A DNA stretch of 64,000 nt from an uncultured Campylobacterales bacterium (GTDB lineage: Bacteria > Campylobacterota > Campylobacteria > Campylobacterales > Arcobacteraceae). Made by a program: the position numbers and the translations under genes. Numbering within the stretch: the stretch's first letter is position 1; the number at the start of each line of letters is the position of its first letter. The notes under the pieces are model-generated. The model had not been told where the DNA came from. It did no database searches and was given only the letters and a program-made list of their open reading frames with translations. The stretch is taken from the NCBI GenBank assembly GCA_947494995.1, contig CANLWY010000004.1, forward strand, positions 124,001 through 188,000. Direction: 5' to 3'. This document shows positions 7,371 through 16,304 of the stretch, one piece after another.

Positions 7371-9365
7371 TTGAGATTATTAGTAATATTATTTCTTTTT
7401 ATCTCTTTACTTGAGGCAAAAAAAGATTTCTATTATGGTTTTATAAACTCTAGTGGAGATCAAATTTCAGAAAAGAGAAGACAAGCAATTTCTGATGGGT
7501 TCGAAGTGGTAAACCATGTAAGAAAAATTGCAAAAGAGGGTAAGATAGATGAAGCTTATACACAAGTAGAGGCTTTTAAAAGCCAAAATAAAATTAGGAT
7601 TTTAAACTCTGATTTAATTATTTTACATGCAGAATTGTCTTTGAAAAAAAAGTCAAAAAGACTTATCTTACAAGCTTCTAAAGAGCTTGAAAAAGCAATA
7701 AATGATTCAACGATTCATGAGGAAGATTTATCAAGAGCTTATATGGTCTTAATTGAGTTGAAATTAAATACAAATAAAGTAACAGATGCAAAATATTTTG
7801 CAAATATTATAATAAATAATTTTGATAATAAAATTATTAACGCTTATGGAAAAATCTATTTGGCAAAAATTTATAAACACCAAAGAGATTATAGAAAAGC
7901 TGAAACTGTTTTATATAAAATATTAACAGAAACAACAGATGTTTTAGTAGCAACCTTAGTCGCAGATGAGCTATTTGATGTATATATTTTAGATCAACAA
8001 AGGGATAAAGCTTATAATTTAATATCAAAAGTTTTAAAAAAGAATATGGATTATTACGCAAATGATTCTTTTTTAGCCTTAGAAAAAGTAAATAGATTAA
8101 CTCGCGCAGGAATGCCAGAATTTGCTGTTGAAATTTTAAAAGAGCTTTTAAATAGAACAGATAAGCCTGATTCAATAGAGGATTTTAAGTATAAATTAGC
8201 AAATACCTATATGAGTATGTATGATAAAACTGATAAGTATTTATTAGCAGCAAAAGAACTTTATAAAGATATTATAAATGACTATCCAAAAGGTATATAT
8301 TTTCAAAAATCAAAAATGTATTTAGATGAAATATTAATGCGTGAAGGTAAAATAGAACCAGCTGTATTAGCTTCTAAATACCAATCATCAGAGGCGATGC
8401 AACAAAAAGTATTACTTCAAGAGCTCCTTAATGACAAGGCTCAAAAAAAATATGAAATCATTTTAAAATCAAAAAGAATTTATAAAAAAGTTTCTAATTC
8501 AATTTCACAAAGGTTTGGTTATCCTTCAGTTGATGTGATTTTTGATGAAGTTAATATTGATATGATCAAAAACCATCTTAAAACAGGAAAATGTTTTTTA
8601 TTGAATAAAGCATTAAAAACAGCAAGAAATGAGACTTTAGAACTTTTGATTTCTGATGAAAAAACAAAATATGGATTTTTTGAGTGTTTGATTGAAGCTC
8701 CATATGAAAAGGCTTATTTATTAGTAAAAGAGACTTTTAATAAAAGTAGAGATGCTAATATTTATCTCTATTTAGAAAGAATGGCTTTAGCTTTAAAAAA
8801 ATATGAAGAAGCGGAGCTTTTTTCTGCTAAGATCGATATGGTTAATGATAAAAAAGTATTGAGTGAAGAGTTTTTATACCGATTTTTAGTTTTAAGTGAA
8901 AAGGATGACTCTGTAGCTTTAGATAGGTATTTTAATTATGCCTATAAAAATCAAAATTTTATAAAAAATAATGAAGCTAATCCAGTAATTATCGATTTTT
9001 ATTATAACTATTATCTTTATTTGATAAAAAAAGAGTTAAATAATGAAGCAAAAAATATTTTAAATAAATTATATGAAAAACAAAAGGAACTAAATGCATA
9101 TGTTTACTCTCCTTTTGTAGAATTAGAATCAGCAAAAATAGAACAGACTAATAACAATAATCCAGTAGCTTTAGAACTGCTTTTAAATGGTTTAGAATAC
9201 TCAAGAAAAATTAAACCAAATGATTTAGCGCAAACTTATTATGAGATAATCAAACTTTATGAAGAATTTAATAATAATATCAAAAAAGATGAATATATAA
9301 ATAAGTGTAAAGCCCTTGAAAATACACAAGATAGTCTATATAAAAAAATGTGTGATGAGATGTAG
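7371..9365 (+). CDS. Secreted TPR-repeat protein, possible PflA-like motility factor
   Basis: A 664-aa protein with a TTG start (AAAGGGG ribosome site), an N-terminal signal peptide (LLVILFLFISLLEAKK), and helical-repeat sequence through most of its length, so it is probably periplasmic. It lies between flhB and fliI, with the fliI ATG directly after its stop. In Campylobacter, PflA is a periplasmic TPR-rich scaffold of the enlarged flagellar motor, and this gene has the right architecture and location. I cannot confirm orthology from sequence memory. A general TPR outer-membrane assembly factor is the alternative. Confidence 0.8.
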   Translation: MRLLVILFLFISLLEAKKDFYYGFINSSGDQISEKRRQAISDGFEVVNHVRKIAKEGKIDEAYTQVEAFKSQNKIRILNSDLIILHAELSLKKKSKRLILQASKELEKAINDSTIHEEDLSRAYMVLIELKLNTNKVTDAKYFANIIINNFDNKIINAYGKIYLAKIYKHQRDYRKAETVLYKILTETTDVLVATLVADELFDVYILDQQRDKAYNLISKVLKKNMDYYANDSFLALEKVNRLTRAGMPEFAVEILKELLNRTDKPDSIEDFKYKLANTYMSMYDKTDKYLLAAKELYKDIINDYPKGIYFQKSKMYLDEILMREGKIEPAVLASKYQSSEAMQQKVLLQELLNDKAQKKYEIILKSKRIYKKVSNSISQRFGYPSVDVIFDEVNIDMIKNHLKTGKCFLLNKALKTARNETLELLISDEKTKYGFFECLIEAPYEKAYLLVKETFNKSRDANIYLYLERMALALKKYEEAELFSAKIDMVNDKKVLSEEFLYRFLVLSEKDDSVALDRYFNYAYKNQNFIKNNEANPVIIDFYYNYYLYLIKKELNNEAKNILNKLYEKQKELNAYVYSPFVELESAKIEQTNNNNPVALELLLNGLEYSRKIKPNDLAQTYYEIIKLYEEFNNNIKKDEYINKCKALENTQDSLYKKMCDEM

Positions 9366-10670
9366 ATGGATATAGATTCACTATTAAATGCTATAGACTC
9401 TACTGAGTTATCAATTCCCTTTGGGCGAATAAAGCATATTTCTACAACTACAATTAAAGCAACAGGAATAGAAGTTGCTGTTGGTGATATTGTAAAAATC
9501 GAGTCTCAAGCTCACCTTTATACTGTTTTAGGAATGGTTGCATCCATTGAGTCAGGAGATTTTACAATTGTTCCTTTCTCTTTTATAGATGGTTTTAGAA
9601 TTCATGATAAAGTATATTTACAAAAAGAAGGCTTATCTGTAAAATCAGGATATGGACTTTTAGGACGGGTGGTAAATGCACTTGGTGAGCCTATTGATGA
9701 GAAAGGAAAAATTAGAGATTTAAGTGAAAGCTCTGCTATTAATAAACTATCTATGCCAGCACTTGAAAGGGGAATTATTGATGAAAGATTCTCTACTGGT
9801 GTAAAAGCGATTGATTCAATGCTTACTTCAGGAAAAGGACAAAAAGTAGGTATCTTCGCTGGTTCAGGAGTAGGAAAATCAACTTTGATGGGTATGATAG
9901 TAAAAGGATGTGAAGCTCAAATAAAGGTTGTAGCACTTATAGGAGAAAGAGGACGTGAGATTCCTGAGTTTATTCACTATAATTTAAATAATGATTTAGA
10001 AAATACAATTATAGTTGCAGCAACTTCTGATGAATCAGCCTTAATGCGTAAATATGGAGCCTTTACAGCTATGGCTATTGCAGAATTCTTTAGAGATAAA
10101 GGGCATGATGTCTTACTTATGATGGATTCAGTTACAAGATTTGCAATGGCTCAAAGGGAGATTGGATTAAGTACAGGAGAACCTCCTGTAAGTAGAGGGT
10201 ATCCTCCTTCTGTATTTGCTTTATTACCTCAGTTAATGGAAAGAGCAGGGAATAATGCAAAAGGTTCAATTACTGCATTTTTTACTGTATTAGTTGATGG
10301 TGATGACTTAAATGACCCAATCGCAGATCAAAGTAGGTCAATTCTTGATGGACATATAGTCTTAACAAGAGATTTAACAGAACAAGGATTTTATCCACCA
10401 ATAAATATTCTTAAATCAGCTTCAAGGGTTATGGATAAAGTTGTTAACGATGAACACTATAATGACTTCTTAAAGCTAAAAAGGATATTATCTTTAATTA
10501 AAGAGAATGAAGTTTTAGTAAGAGTTGGAGCTTATAAGCCAGGAATGGACCCTGAATTAGATGATGCTCTTGCTAGAAAAGAGAAAATTAGAGAATTCTT
10601 GACACAAAGTATGAAAGAACAGTATAATTATAATGAAATAATTGCTAAATTCAAGGAGGTATTCAAATGA
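9366..10670 (+). CDS. fliI: FliI, flagellar export ATPase
   Basis: FliI is the F1-beta-like ATPase of the flagellar export apparatus. The Walker A motif AGSGVGKST lies at residues 165-173. The Walker B region VLLMMDSVTRFAMAQREIG and the family signature GEPPVSRGYPPSVFALLP are intact. Its 434 aa is the standard length. The start ATG abuts the stop of the TPR gene and its stop overlaps the flgL start by 4 bases (ATGA), so translation is likely coupled on both sides. The stator protein FliH is not adjacent. Confidence 0.96.
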   Translation: MDIDSLLNAIDSTELSIPFGRIKHISTTTIKATGIEVAVGDIVKIESQAHLYTVLGMVASIESGDFTIVPFSFIDGFRIHDKVYLQKEGLSVKSGYGLLGRVVNALGEPIDEKGKIRDLSESSAINKLSMPALERGIIDERFSTGVKAIDSMLTSGKGQKVGIFAGSGVGKSTLMGMIVKGCEAQIKVVALIGERGREIPEFIHYNLNNDLENTIIVAATSDESALMRKYGAFTAMAIAEFFRDKGHDVLLMMDSVTRFAMAQREIGLSTGEPPVSRGYPPSVFALLPQLMERAGNNAKGSITAFFTVLVDGDDLNDPIADQSRSILDGHIVLTRDLTEQGFYPPINILKSASRVMDKVVNDEHYNDFLKLKRILSLIKENEVLVRVGAYKPGMDPELDDALARKEKIREFLTQSMKEQYNYNEIIAKFKEVFK

Positions 10671-11980
10671 TTAAGTCAACTTCACAAATGCTTTATAGGT
10701 TAGATACCCTAAATTCAGAGCAGCAAAGAATAAGTCATCAAATGAGTACTGGTAAAAAACTTCAATATGGTAGTGATGATGCAAATACATATACAAGAGA
10801 ACTTTATATAGAAGATAAAATTAGAGTATATGAAGGTTTAAAACTTCAAATAGAGAAAACAAATGCTCAAAATGATGGTTCAGACTCAGCACTAGCTGAA
10901 GCAAAAGATTTATTAACACATGTAAAAGCTGAAATTCTTAAAGCTTTAAATGCAACTAGTGATGATACAGCAAAAGAAGCAATAGCAACAAATTTAAAAG
11001 GTATAAAAGAGAATCTTTTAATGCTTGCAAATGAGCAAATAGAAGGAGAATACCTTTTTGCAGGTTCTGATTCTTCAATAAAACCTTTTGAAATCGATGA
11101 AACAACAGGGAAAGTAACTTATTTAGGAGATGATGGACTCAGAAAGGTTGCTGTTGATGAAGGATCTTATCGGGATAGAGGAGTTAATGGTATTGATAGT
11201 TTCTTTCATATATCATCTAGTGCTTCAACTGGAGAAGTTCTAAACTTTACAATTAATGATATAATTGTAGATGATGAAGGGAATCAATGGGGATATAGAA
11301 CACTTTCTCGTGCAAATGAAACTTTTACATTCCATCCTACACAACCTATTATCGACTCTAATGGGGATAATTGGAATTTCAATAGTACACTTTCTCAGCT
11401 TGAAGATGGTAATGGAAATAGTATAGCTGCGACCCCCAATGGAAGTTATTTTGATGTAACTGTTCCTAGTAATTTATCTAGCATGGCAGTAAATCAATTA
11501 AGAGAAGCTGATGAAAATGGAAACTTTTTTGGTTCCATTATGTTAACTACAACTGGACCAGATAATAATAGAGAAGTAATCATCCCTTCAAACCCTAGTA
11601 AGCTTGAAGTAAAATCGAATATATTTGATATAATAGATGATACGATTAATGCTTTAAATAAAGAAAATAGTGTTGGAAATTCAATAACAGATATTAACTC
11701 GAGGGAAGTTTTAAAAAGAAATTTAGAAAAAATTACAAGTGCATATGATAGTATGAACAACGCTCATGCAAAGCTTGGTGGTAGAAATAAGGTATTTGAA
11801 ATATCTTATGAAAGAATTAGTGCAAAAACTTTTCAGTATGAGAAGTTACAACAAGATGTATCTGGTGTAGATTTAGCTAAAGTAGCAACAGAAGCAAAGG
11901 CCTTGGAGCTTACGTATACGGCACTTTATTCAACAATAAACAGAATGAATGAATTATCATTGGTTAATTTTATTAGATAA
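10667..11980 (+). CDS. flgL: FlgL, hook-filament junction protein
   Basis: FlgL (HAP3) forms the second junction zone between hook and filament. The N-terminal D0/D1 region contains LDTLNSEQQRISHQMSTGKK followed by YGSDDA, and the C-terminal helix ends with AKALELTYTALYSTINRMNE, both typical of flagellin-like axial proteins. At 437 aa it carries a larger central variable domain than the enterobacterial protein (about 317 aa). It overlaps fliI by 4 bases. An AAGGAGG ribosome site lies inside the fliI tail. Confidence 0.9.
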   Translation: MIKSTSQMLYRLDTLNSEQQRISHQMSTGKKLQYGSDDANTYTRELYIEDKIRVYEGLKLQIEKTNAQNDGSDSALAEAKDLLTHVKAEILKALNATSDDTAKEAIATNLKGIKENLLMLANEQIEGEYLFAGSDSSIKPFEIDETTGKVTYLGDDGLRKVAVDEGSYRDRGVNGIDSFFHISSSASTGEVLNFTINDIIVDDEGNQWGYRTLSRANETFTFHPTQPIIDSNGDNWNFNSTLSQLEDGNGNSIAATPNGSYFDVTVPSNLSSMAVNQLREADENGNFFGSIMLTTTGPDNNREVIIPSNPSKLEVKSNIFDIIDDTINALNKENSVGNSITDINSREVLKRNLEKITSAYDSMNNAHAKLGGRNKVFEISYERISAKTFQYEKLQQDVSGVDLAKVATEAKALELTYTALYSTINRMNELSLVNFIR

Positions 11981-12006
11981 TAATAAGATTAAATAAAAAG
12001 TATTAG

Positions 12007-14124
12007 ATGAATTTAAGAAGATTTTTTTCAAAAGATTTATTTGTAGTTGCACTTTTTGTGTCAATTCTGATGATTATTATTGTCCCCTTACCAAAGGGGG
12101 CACTTGACTTTTTCTTAATTGTATCATTATCTTTATCTCTGCTTATTCTATTAATCTCACTTTATATTCAAAAACCAGCAGATTTAACGACATTTCCAAC
12201 TATTATTCTTATATTAGCGCTTTTTAGGTTATCTTTAAACATAGCAACTACCCGTTCTATTCTTAGTGAGGGGCATAATGGACCAGAGGCTGTGAGTTCC
12301 ATAATCTCTGCATTTGGAGATTTTGTTGTTGGTGGAAATATGGTAATTGGAATTATTGTATTTATTATTCTTGTACTTATAAACTTTATGGTTGTAACAA
12401 AAGGTGCAACAAGAGTTGCTGAGGTTACAGCTAGATTTACCTTAGACTCTATGCCTGGTAAACAAATGGCAATTGATGCAGACTTAAATGCTGGATTTAT
12501 TGATGATAAAGAGGCACAACAAAGAAGAAAAGAGTTAATTACTGAAGCAAACTTTTATGGAGCAATGGATGGTTCTTCAAAGTTTGTAAAAGGTGATGCT
12601 ATTGCTGGTATTATTATTACATTAGTAAATCTTATTGGTGGACTTTTAATTGGACTTTTTCAACATGATATGACAGTTTCACAAAGTGGTGAAATATATA
12701 CAATCTTAACTATTGGTGATGGTTTAGTAGCTCAAATTCCAGCACTTATTTTATCAACTGCAACGGCAATTATTATTACACGTTCAAATATGGATGAAGA
12801 TAAATTTGCAAATCAGTCTGTTGCTCAACTTATCAAAGACTCTAAATCACTTATATTAGTTGGAATAGGAATGGTTTTATTTGGATTAGTTCCAGGATTT
12901 CCTACTGGTATTTTGATGGTTATGGGACTTTTCATGGTATTTATTGGATATGCAATATATATGGTTGAAGAGGATAGAGATAATATAATTACAAGATTTT
13001 TGAAACCTGAACAAGCAAGTTCGTCAAAGATTGAACCAAGTGCAGATATTGAGACTTTAAAAGATAAAAAAAGAAGAGCTGTTCCTGATGAAAAACAGGT
13101 TATGGAAAATATTATGAAACTAGAAGTTCTTGAATTAAAACTTGGTATTAGACTTCTTCAACTTGTACAAGGAGACTCTGAACTTTTAGATAAAATAAAG
13201 GCAATTAGAAAAACAATAGCAAGTGAATTAGGTTTTATAATCCCTCAAATTAGAATTTCTGATGATGCAAATCTTTCACCAAATGAGTATGAATTATATT
13301 TAAAGAGAATTCCTCTTGTTAAAGGGAAAGTTGAGATAAACAAACTTTTAGCAATGGGTGGAGTAGGAAATGAAAAACTAAAGGGACTTAGAGTTAAGGA
13401 ACCAGTATTTAATCTTGATGCCACATGGATAGAAGCTGAGCTTAAAGAAGAAGCTTTGATGAAAGGTTTTACAGTTGTTGATGCTCCTACAATAATCTCA
13501 ACACATATTTCAGAAATCATTAAAAAACATGCAGAAGATATTATTACAAGACAAGATATCGTTGATATAGTAGAAGGTCTTAAAAAAGACTTCCCAATTG
13601 TTGTAGAAGAGGCAATGAAAGTAACTTCTTATGGAGCTCTTCTAAAAGTTTGTAAAGATCTATTGCATGAAAAAATTCCAATTGTTGATATGCTTACAAT
13701 AATTGAAGCAATTGCAGATATTGCAGAGTTTACAAAAGCTCCAGATGTTTTACTTGAACATGTAAGATCTAAACTATTTAGACTAATTACTGATAGGTTT
13801 AAAGATACAGATGCAACTTTACATATTATTACAATAAAACCTGATATAGAACAACAGTTTATTGGAAAATTACAAGAGCAACATGGAGTTTCACAATTAA
13901 TGTTATCAATTGCAGAAATTAATAATTTAGTTACGAAAACAAAAGAGATGTTAGAGCAAGTTGAAGCAAAAGGTTTCTCAAAAGTTGCAATGGTTGTAGA
14001 TCCATTACTTAGAAAAAGAATATCTGAAATTTATGAAAAATTTGGTCTTCAAGTTGCAGTATTATCCCATGCTGAACTTGATTCAAAAGCAAATTTTGCT
14101 ATTGAAGGAACATTGGAATTTTAA
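12007..14124 (+). CDS. flhA: FlhA, flagellar export gate protein
   Basis: FlhA is the large export-gate ring protein. Residues 1 to about 330 hold the membrane segments. The conserved cytoplasmic loop reads ATRVAEVTARFTLDSMPGKQ followed by MAIDADLNAG, the FHIPEP-family signature. The C-terminal cytoplasmic domain follows and carries LGIRLLQLV. The 705-aa length is normal. The stop overlaps the next start by one base (TAATG). It is the last unmistakable flagellar gene of the block. Confidence 0.96.
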   Translation: MNLRRFFSKDLFVVALFVSILMIIIVPLPKGALDFFLIVSLSLSLLILLISLYIQKPADLTTFPTIILILALFRLSLNIATTRSILSEGHNGPEAVSSIISAFGDFVVGGNMVIGIIVFIILVLINFMVVTKGATRVAEVTARFTLDSMPGKQMAIDADLNAGFIDDKEAQQRRKELITEANFYGAMDGSSKFVKGDAIAGIIITLVNLIGGLLIGLFQHDMTVSQSGEIYTILTIGDGLVAQIPALILSTATAIIITRSNMDEDKFANQSVAQLIKDSKSLILVGIGMVLFGLVPGFPTGILMVMGLFMVFIGYAIYMVEEDRDNIITRFLKPEQASSSKIEPSADIETLKDKKRRAVPDEKQVMENIMKLEVLELKLGIRLLQLVQGDSELLDKIKAIRKTIASELGFIIPQIRISDDANLSPNEYELYLKRIPLVKGKVEINKLLAMGGVGNEKLKGLRVKEPVFNLDATWIEAELKEEALMKGFTVVDAPTIISTHISEIIKKHAEDIITRQDIVDIVEGLKKDFPIVVEEAMKVTSYGALLKVCKDLLHEKIPIVDMLTIIEAIADIAEFTKAPDVLLEHVRSKLFRLITDRFKDTDATLHIITIKPDIEQQFIGKLQEQHGVSQLMLSIAEINNLVTKTKEMLEQVEAKGFSKVAMVVDPLLRKRISEIYEKFGLQVAVLSHAELDSKANFAIEGTLEF

Positions 14125-15587
14125 TGAGATCATTTAGATATTTTTTAATACTTATATTTTTTAATTTATCTTTATTTGCCAATATAAAAATGACAGCTCC
14201 TGATTATTTTATAAAAGGAGAAGCTTATTATTTTGAATTTCAAGCAGTAGGAAGTTCAGTAAAATTTCCAAAAATTGAAAAAATAGATGGCTATTTAGTT
14301 GAAGATTTAGGAACTTCTAGATCTTTACAAATTATAAATGGCAATTATGATGAAAAATTGTCAAAAAAATATAGAATTGTACCTCAAAATAATTTTGAAA
14401 TTCCAAGTTTTACTTTCATAATAAATGATGAAAAAATATATTCTCCTTCAAAAAAAATTTTTGTTAAAAAGATTGAAAAAACAGCTTCAAATAATTTTGA
14501 TTTGACTTTGTTAGTTTCAAAAAAGTCTTTATATGTTGGGGAAGATTTAATAGTAAAACTTATTTTTAAGTATAAAAAAGGTCTTCAAATTACCAACTTA
14601 GGTATTGAACCTCCTCATTTTGAAAACTTCTGGTATAAGAAAAGAGAGGGTTCAAATAGAATATATGAAGAGAATGATTATAAAGTTCATGAATTAGAGT
14701 TTTTACTTTTTGCTCAAAAAAGTGGTGAACTTACTATCAATCCACTTAGAGTTGATGTTCAAATGGTAGATAGTTCAAAATCTTCAAACTTTTCGTTTTT
14801 TACTGCTTCTCCAAAACTTGTAAAAGTTTATTCAAATGACCTTACTTTAGATGTAAAAGAGCTTCCTCAAGGAGTTAATTTAATTGGTAGTTTTGATATA
14901 AATGCAAATGTTGATAAAGCAAAAATAAAACAAGGTGAATCTATATCTTATAAATTGAATATTAAGGGAATTGGAAACTTTGATGATTTAGGTGATATAA
15001 GTTTGAATATTCCAGATGCATTAATTTATGATAATAAGCCAGAGATAAAAACTAATTATACTAATCAAGGTAATGAGGGTGAGTATTCAAAAGTTTATTC
15101 AATAATTCCAAATAATTCTTTAATTATTCCTAGTGTTGAGTTTAAGTATTTTGATAAAAATTTAAATGAAGTAGTTATTAAAAAAACGAAACCTTATAAT
15201 ATTGAAGTTATAGGTAAAGAAGTTAAAAAAGTTGTTTTAGAAAAGCCAAAAGAAAAAATTGAGGTAAAAAAAGAGATCATTGTAAAGAAAGAGAGTTCTT
15301 TAGAAGATAAAATCACTTATTTTTTATTAGGAATAATTTTTAGCATATTAATATTCGGTTTAATAAGATACGTTACACTTCAAAAAACAAAAAAACAAAA
15401 AGATGATATTCCTTTACTAAAACTTGTTAAAAAAGTAAAAGATAAGCAAGAGTTATTAAAGGTATTAATTCCATATTTAAAAACTGATTCTAGATTAGAC
15501 AAATTGATTTTTGAGTGTGAAAGTGATAAAGATTTTAAAAGTTTAAAAGATGAGCTTTTAAAGCTTTTAAAAGAGATAAAAATTTAA
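14124..15587 (+). CDS. batD: BatD-like oxygen-tolerance membrane protein
   Basis: A 487-aa protein with a signal peptide (FRYFLILIFFNLSLFANIKM), tandem immunoglobulin-like beta domains, and a single membrane helix near residues 395-415 followed by a cytoplasmic tail. Segments such as SKKSLYVGEDLIVKLIFKYKKG and the E-F-L-L-F-A-Q-K-S-G-E-L-T-I stretch match the BatD/aerotolerance family, whose exact role is unsettled. It overlaps flhA by one base. Its usual partners (BatA, BatB and BatC) are not next to it, but a BatB/BatC fusion lies at 53.7-55.5 kb. Confidence 0.78.
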   Translation: MRSFRYFLILIFFNLSLFANIKMTAPDYFIKGEAYYFEFQAVGSSVKFPKIEKIDGYLVEDLGTSRSLQIINGNYDEKLSKKYRIVPQNNFEIPSFTFIINDEKIYSPSKKIFVKKIEKTASNNFDLTLLVSKKSLYVGEDLIVKLIFKYKKGLQITNLGIEPPHFENFWYKKREGSNRIYEENDYKVHELEFLLFAQKSGELTINPLRVDVQMVDSSKSSNFSFFTASPKLVKVYSNDLTLDVKELPQGVNLIGSFDINANVDKAKIKQGESISYKLNIKGIGNFDDLGDISLNIPDALIYDNKPEIKTNYTNQGNEGEYSKVYSIIPNNSLIIPSVEFKYFDKNLNEVVIKKTKPYNIEVIGKEVKKVVLEKPKEKIEVKKEIIVKKESSLEDKITYFLLGIIFSILIFGLIRYVTLQKTKKQKDDIPLLKLVKKVKDKQELLKVLIPYLKTDSRLDKLIFECESDKDFKSLKDELLKLLKEIKI

Positions 15588-15596
15588 GAGGGAAAT

Positions 15597-16304
15597 ATGA
15601 GATATTTATTAGTAGTTTTAGTATTTTTAAATTTAAGTTTTGCAAATGAATTTTATGCAAAGTTAGAACCAATAGAAAGTTTTCAAGTAAAATCTTCTGT
15701 TTCGGGAAAAGTAATTTATTCTAATGAAATGATAGAAGGAAAAAAATCAAATAATTCAAAAATTATAGAGATTGATTCCTATGTTGATAGAATTGATTTA
15801 GAACAGTCAAGAGCTAAGTTAAAAGCTGTAAATGAAATGATGAAGATTGAAGAAAAAAACTATAATAGACTTTTAAAAGTTACTTCAAAATCAGGTTTTG
15901 AAAAAGATAATCAAAAGTTGAAAGTAATCAACTTTAGAACAACAAAAGCTGATATTCAAATAAGAATTGCAAATTTAAGAGATAGTATAAAAAATAAAAA
16001 GCTTATTGAAAAAAGTAATTATATTTATAATATTGCTGTAAAAAAAGGTGACTATGTAAATCCAGGAACATTTCTTTATGAATCAAAAGATCTAAGTCGC
16101 GGAAAATTAGAAATATTTGTTCCAATTTCTGATATTGAAAGTATAAAAGATAAAAAAATATTTTTAGATAGTAAAGCAACAGATTTAAAGATAGCTAAAA
16201 TTTACAAAGTAGCCGATACTAAACATATATCCTCTTATAAAGTAGAGATTATAATAAATAATCCAAAAACTTTTTCGAGGTTAGTAAAAATTGAATTCAA
16301 ATAG
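15597..16304 (+). CDS. Orphan HlyD/RND-type periplasmic adaptor-like protein
   Basis: A 235-aa protein with a signal peptide (YLLVVLVFLNLSFANEF), a lipoyl-like beta segment (FQVKSSVSGKVIYSNEMIEG), a central coiled coil at about residues 65-135, and a returning lipoyl half (YNIAVKKGDYVNPGTFLYES). This is the layout of membrane-fusion adaptors of efflux pumps. No inner-membrane pump or outer-membrane channel gene is adjacent. GAGGGAAAT precedes the ATG. The stop overlaps the next gene by 14 bases. The fold class is reasonably sure and the function unknown. Confidence 0.7.
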   Translation: MRYLLVVLVFLNLSFANEFYAKLEPIESFQVKSSVSGKVIYSNEMIEGKKSNNSKIIEIDSYVDRIDLEQSRAKLKAVNEMMKIEEKNYNRLLKVTSKSGFEKDNQKLKVINFRTTKADIQIRIANLRDSIKNKKLIEKSNYIYNIAVKKGDYVNPGTFLYESKDLSRGKLEIFVPISDIESIKDKKIFLDSKATDLKIAKIYKVADTKHISSYKVEIIINNPKTFSRLVKIEFK

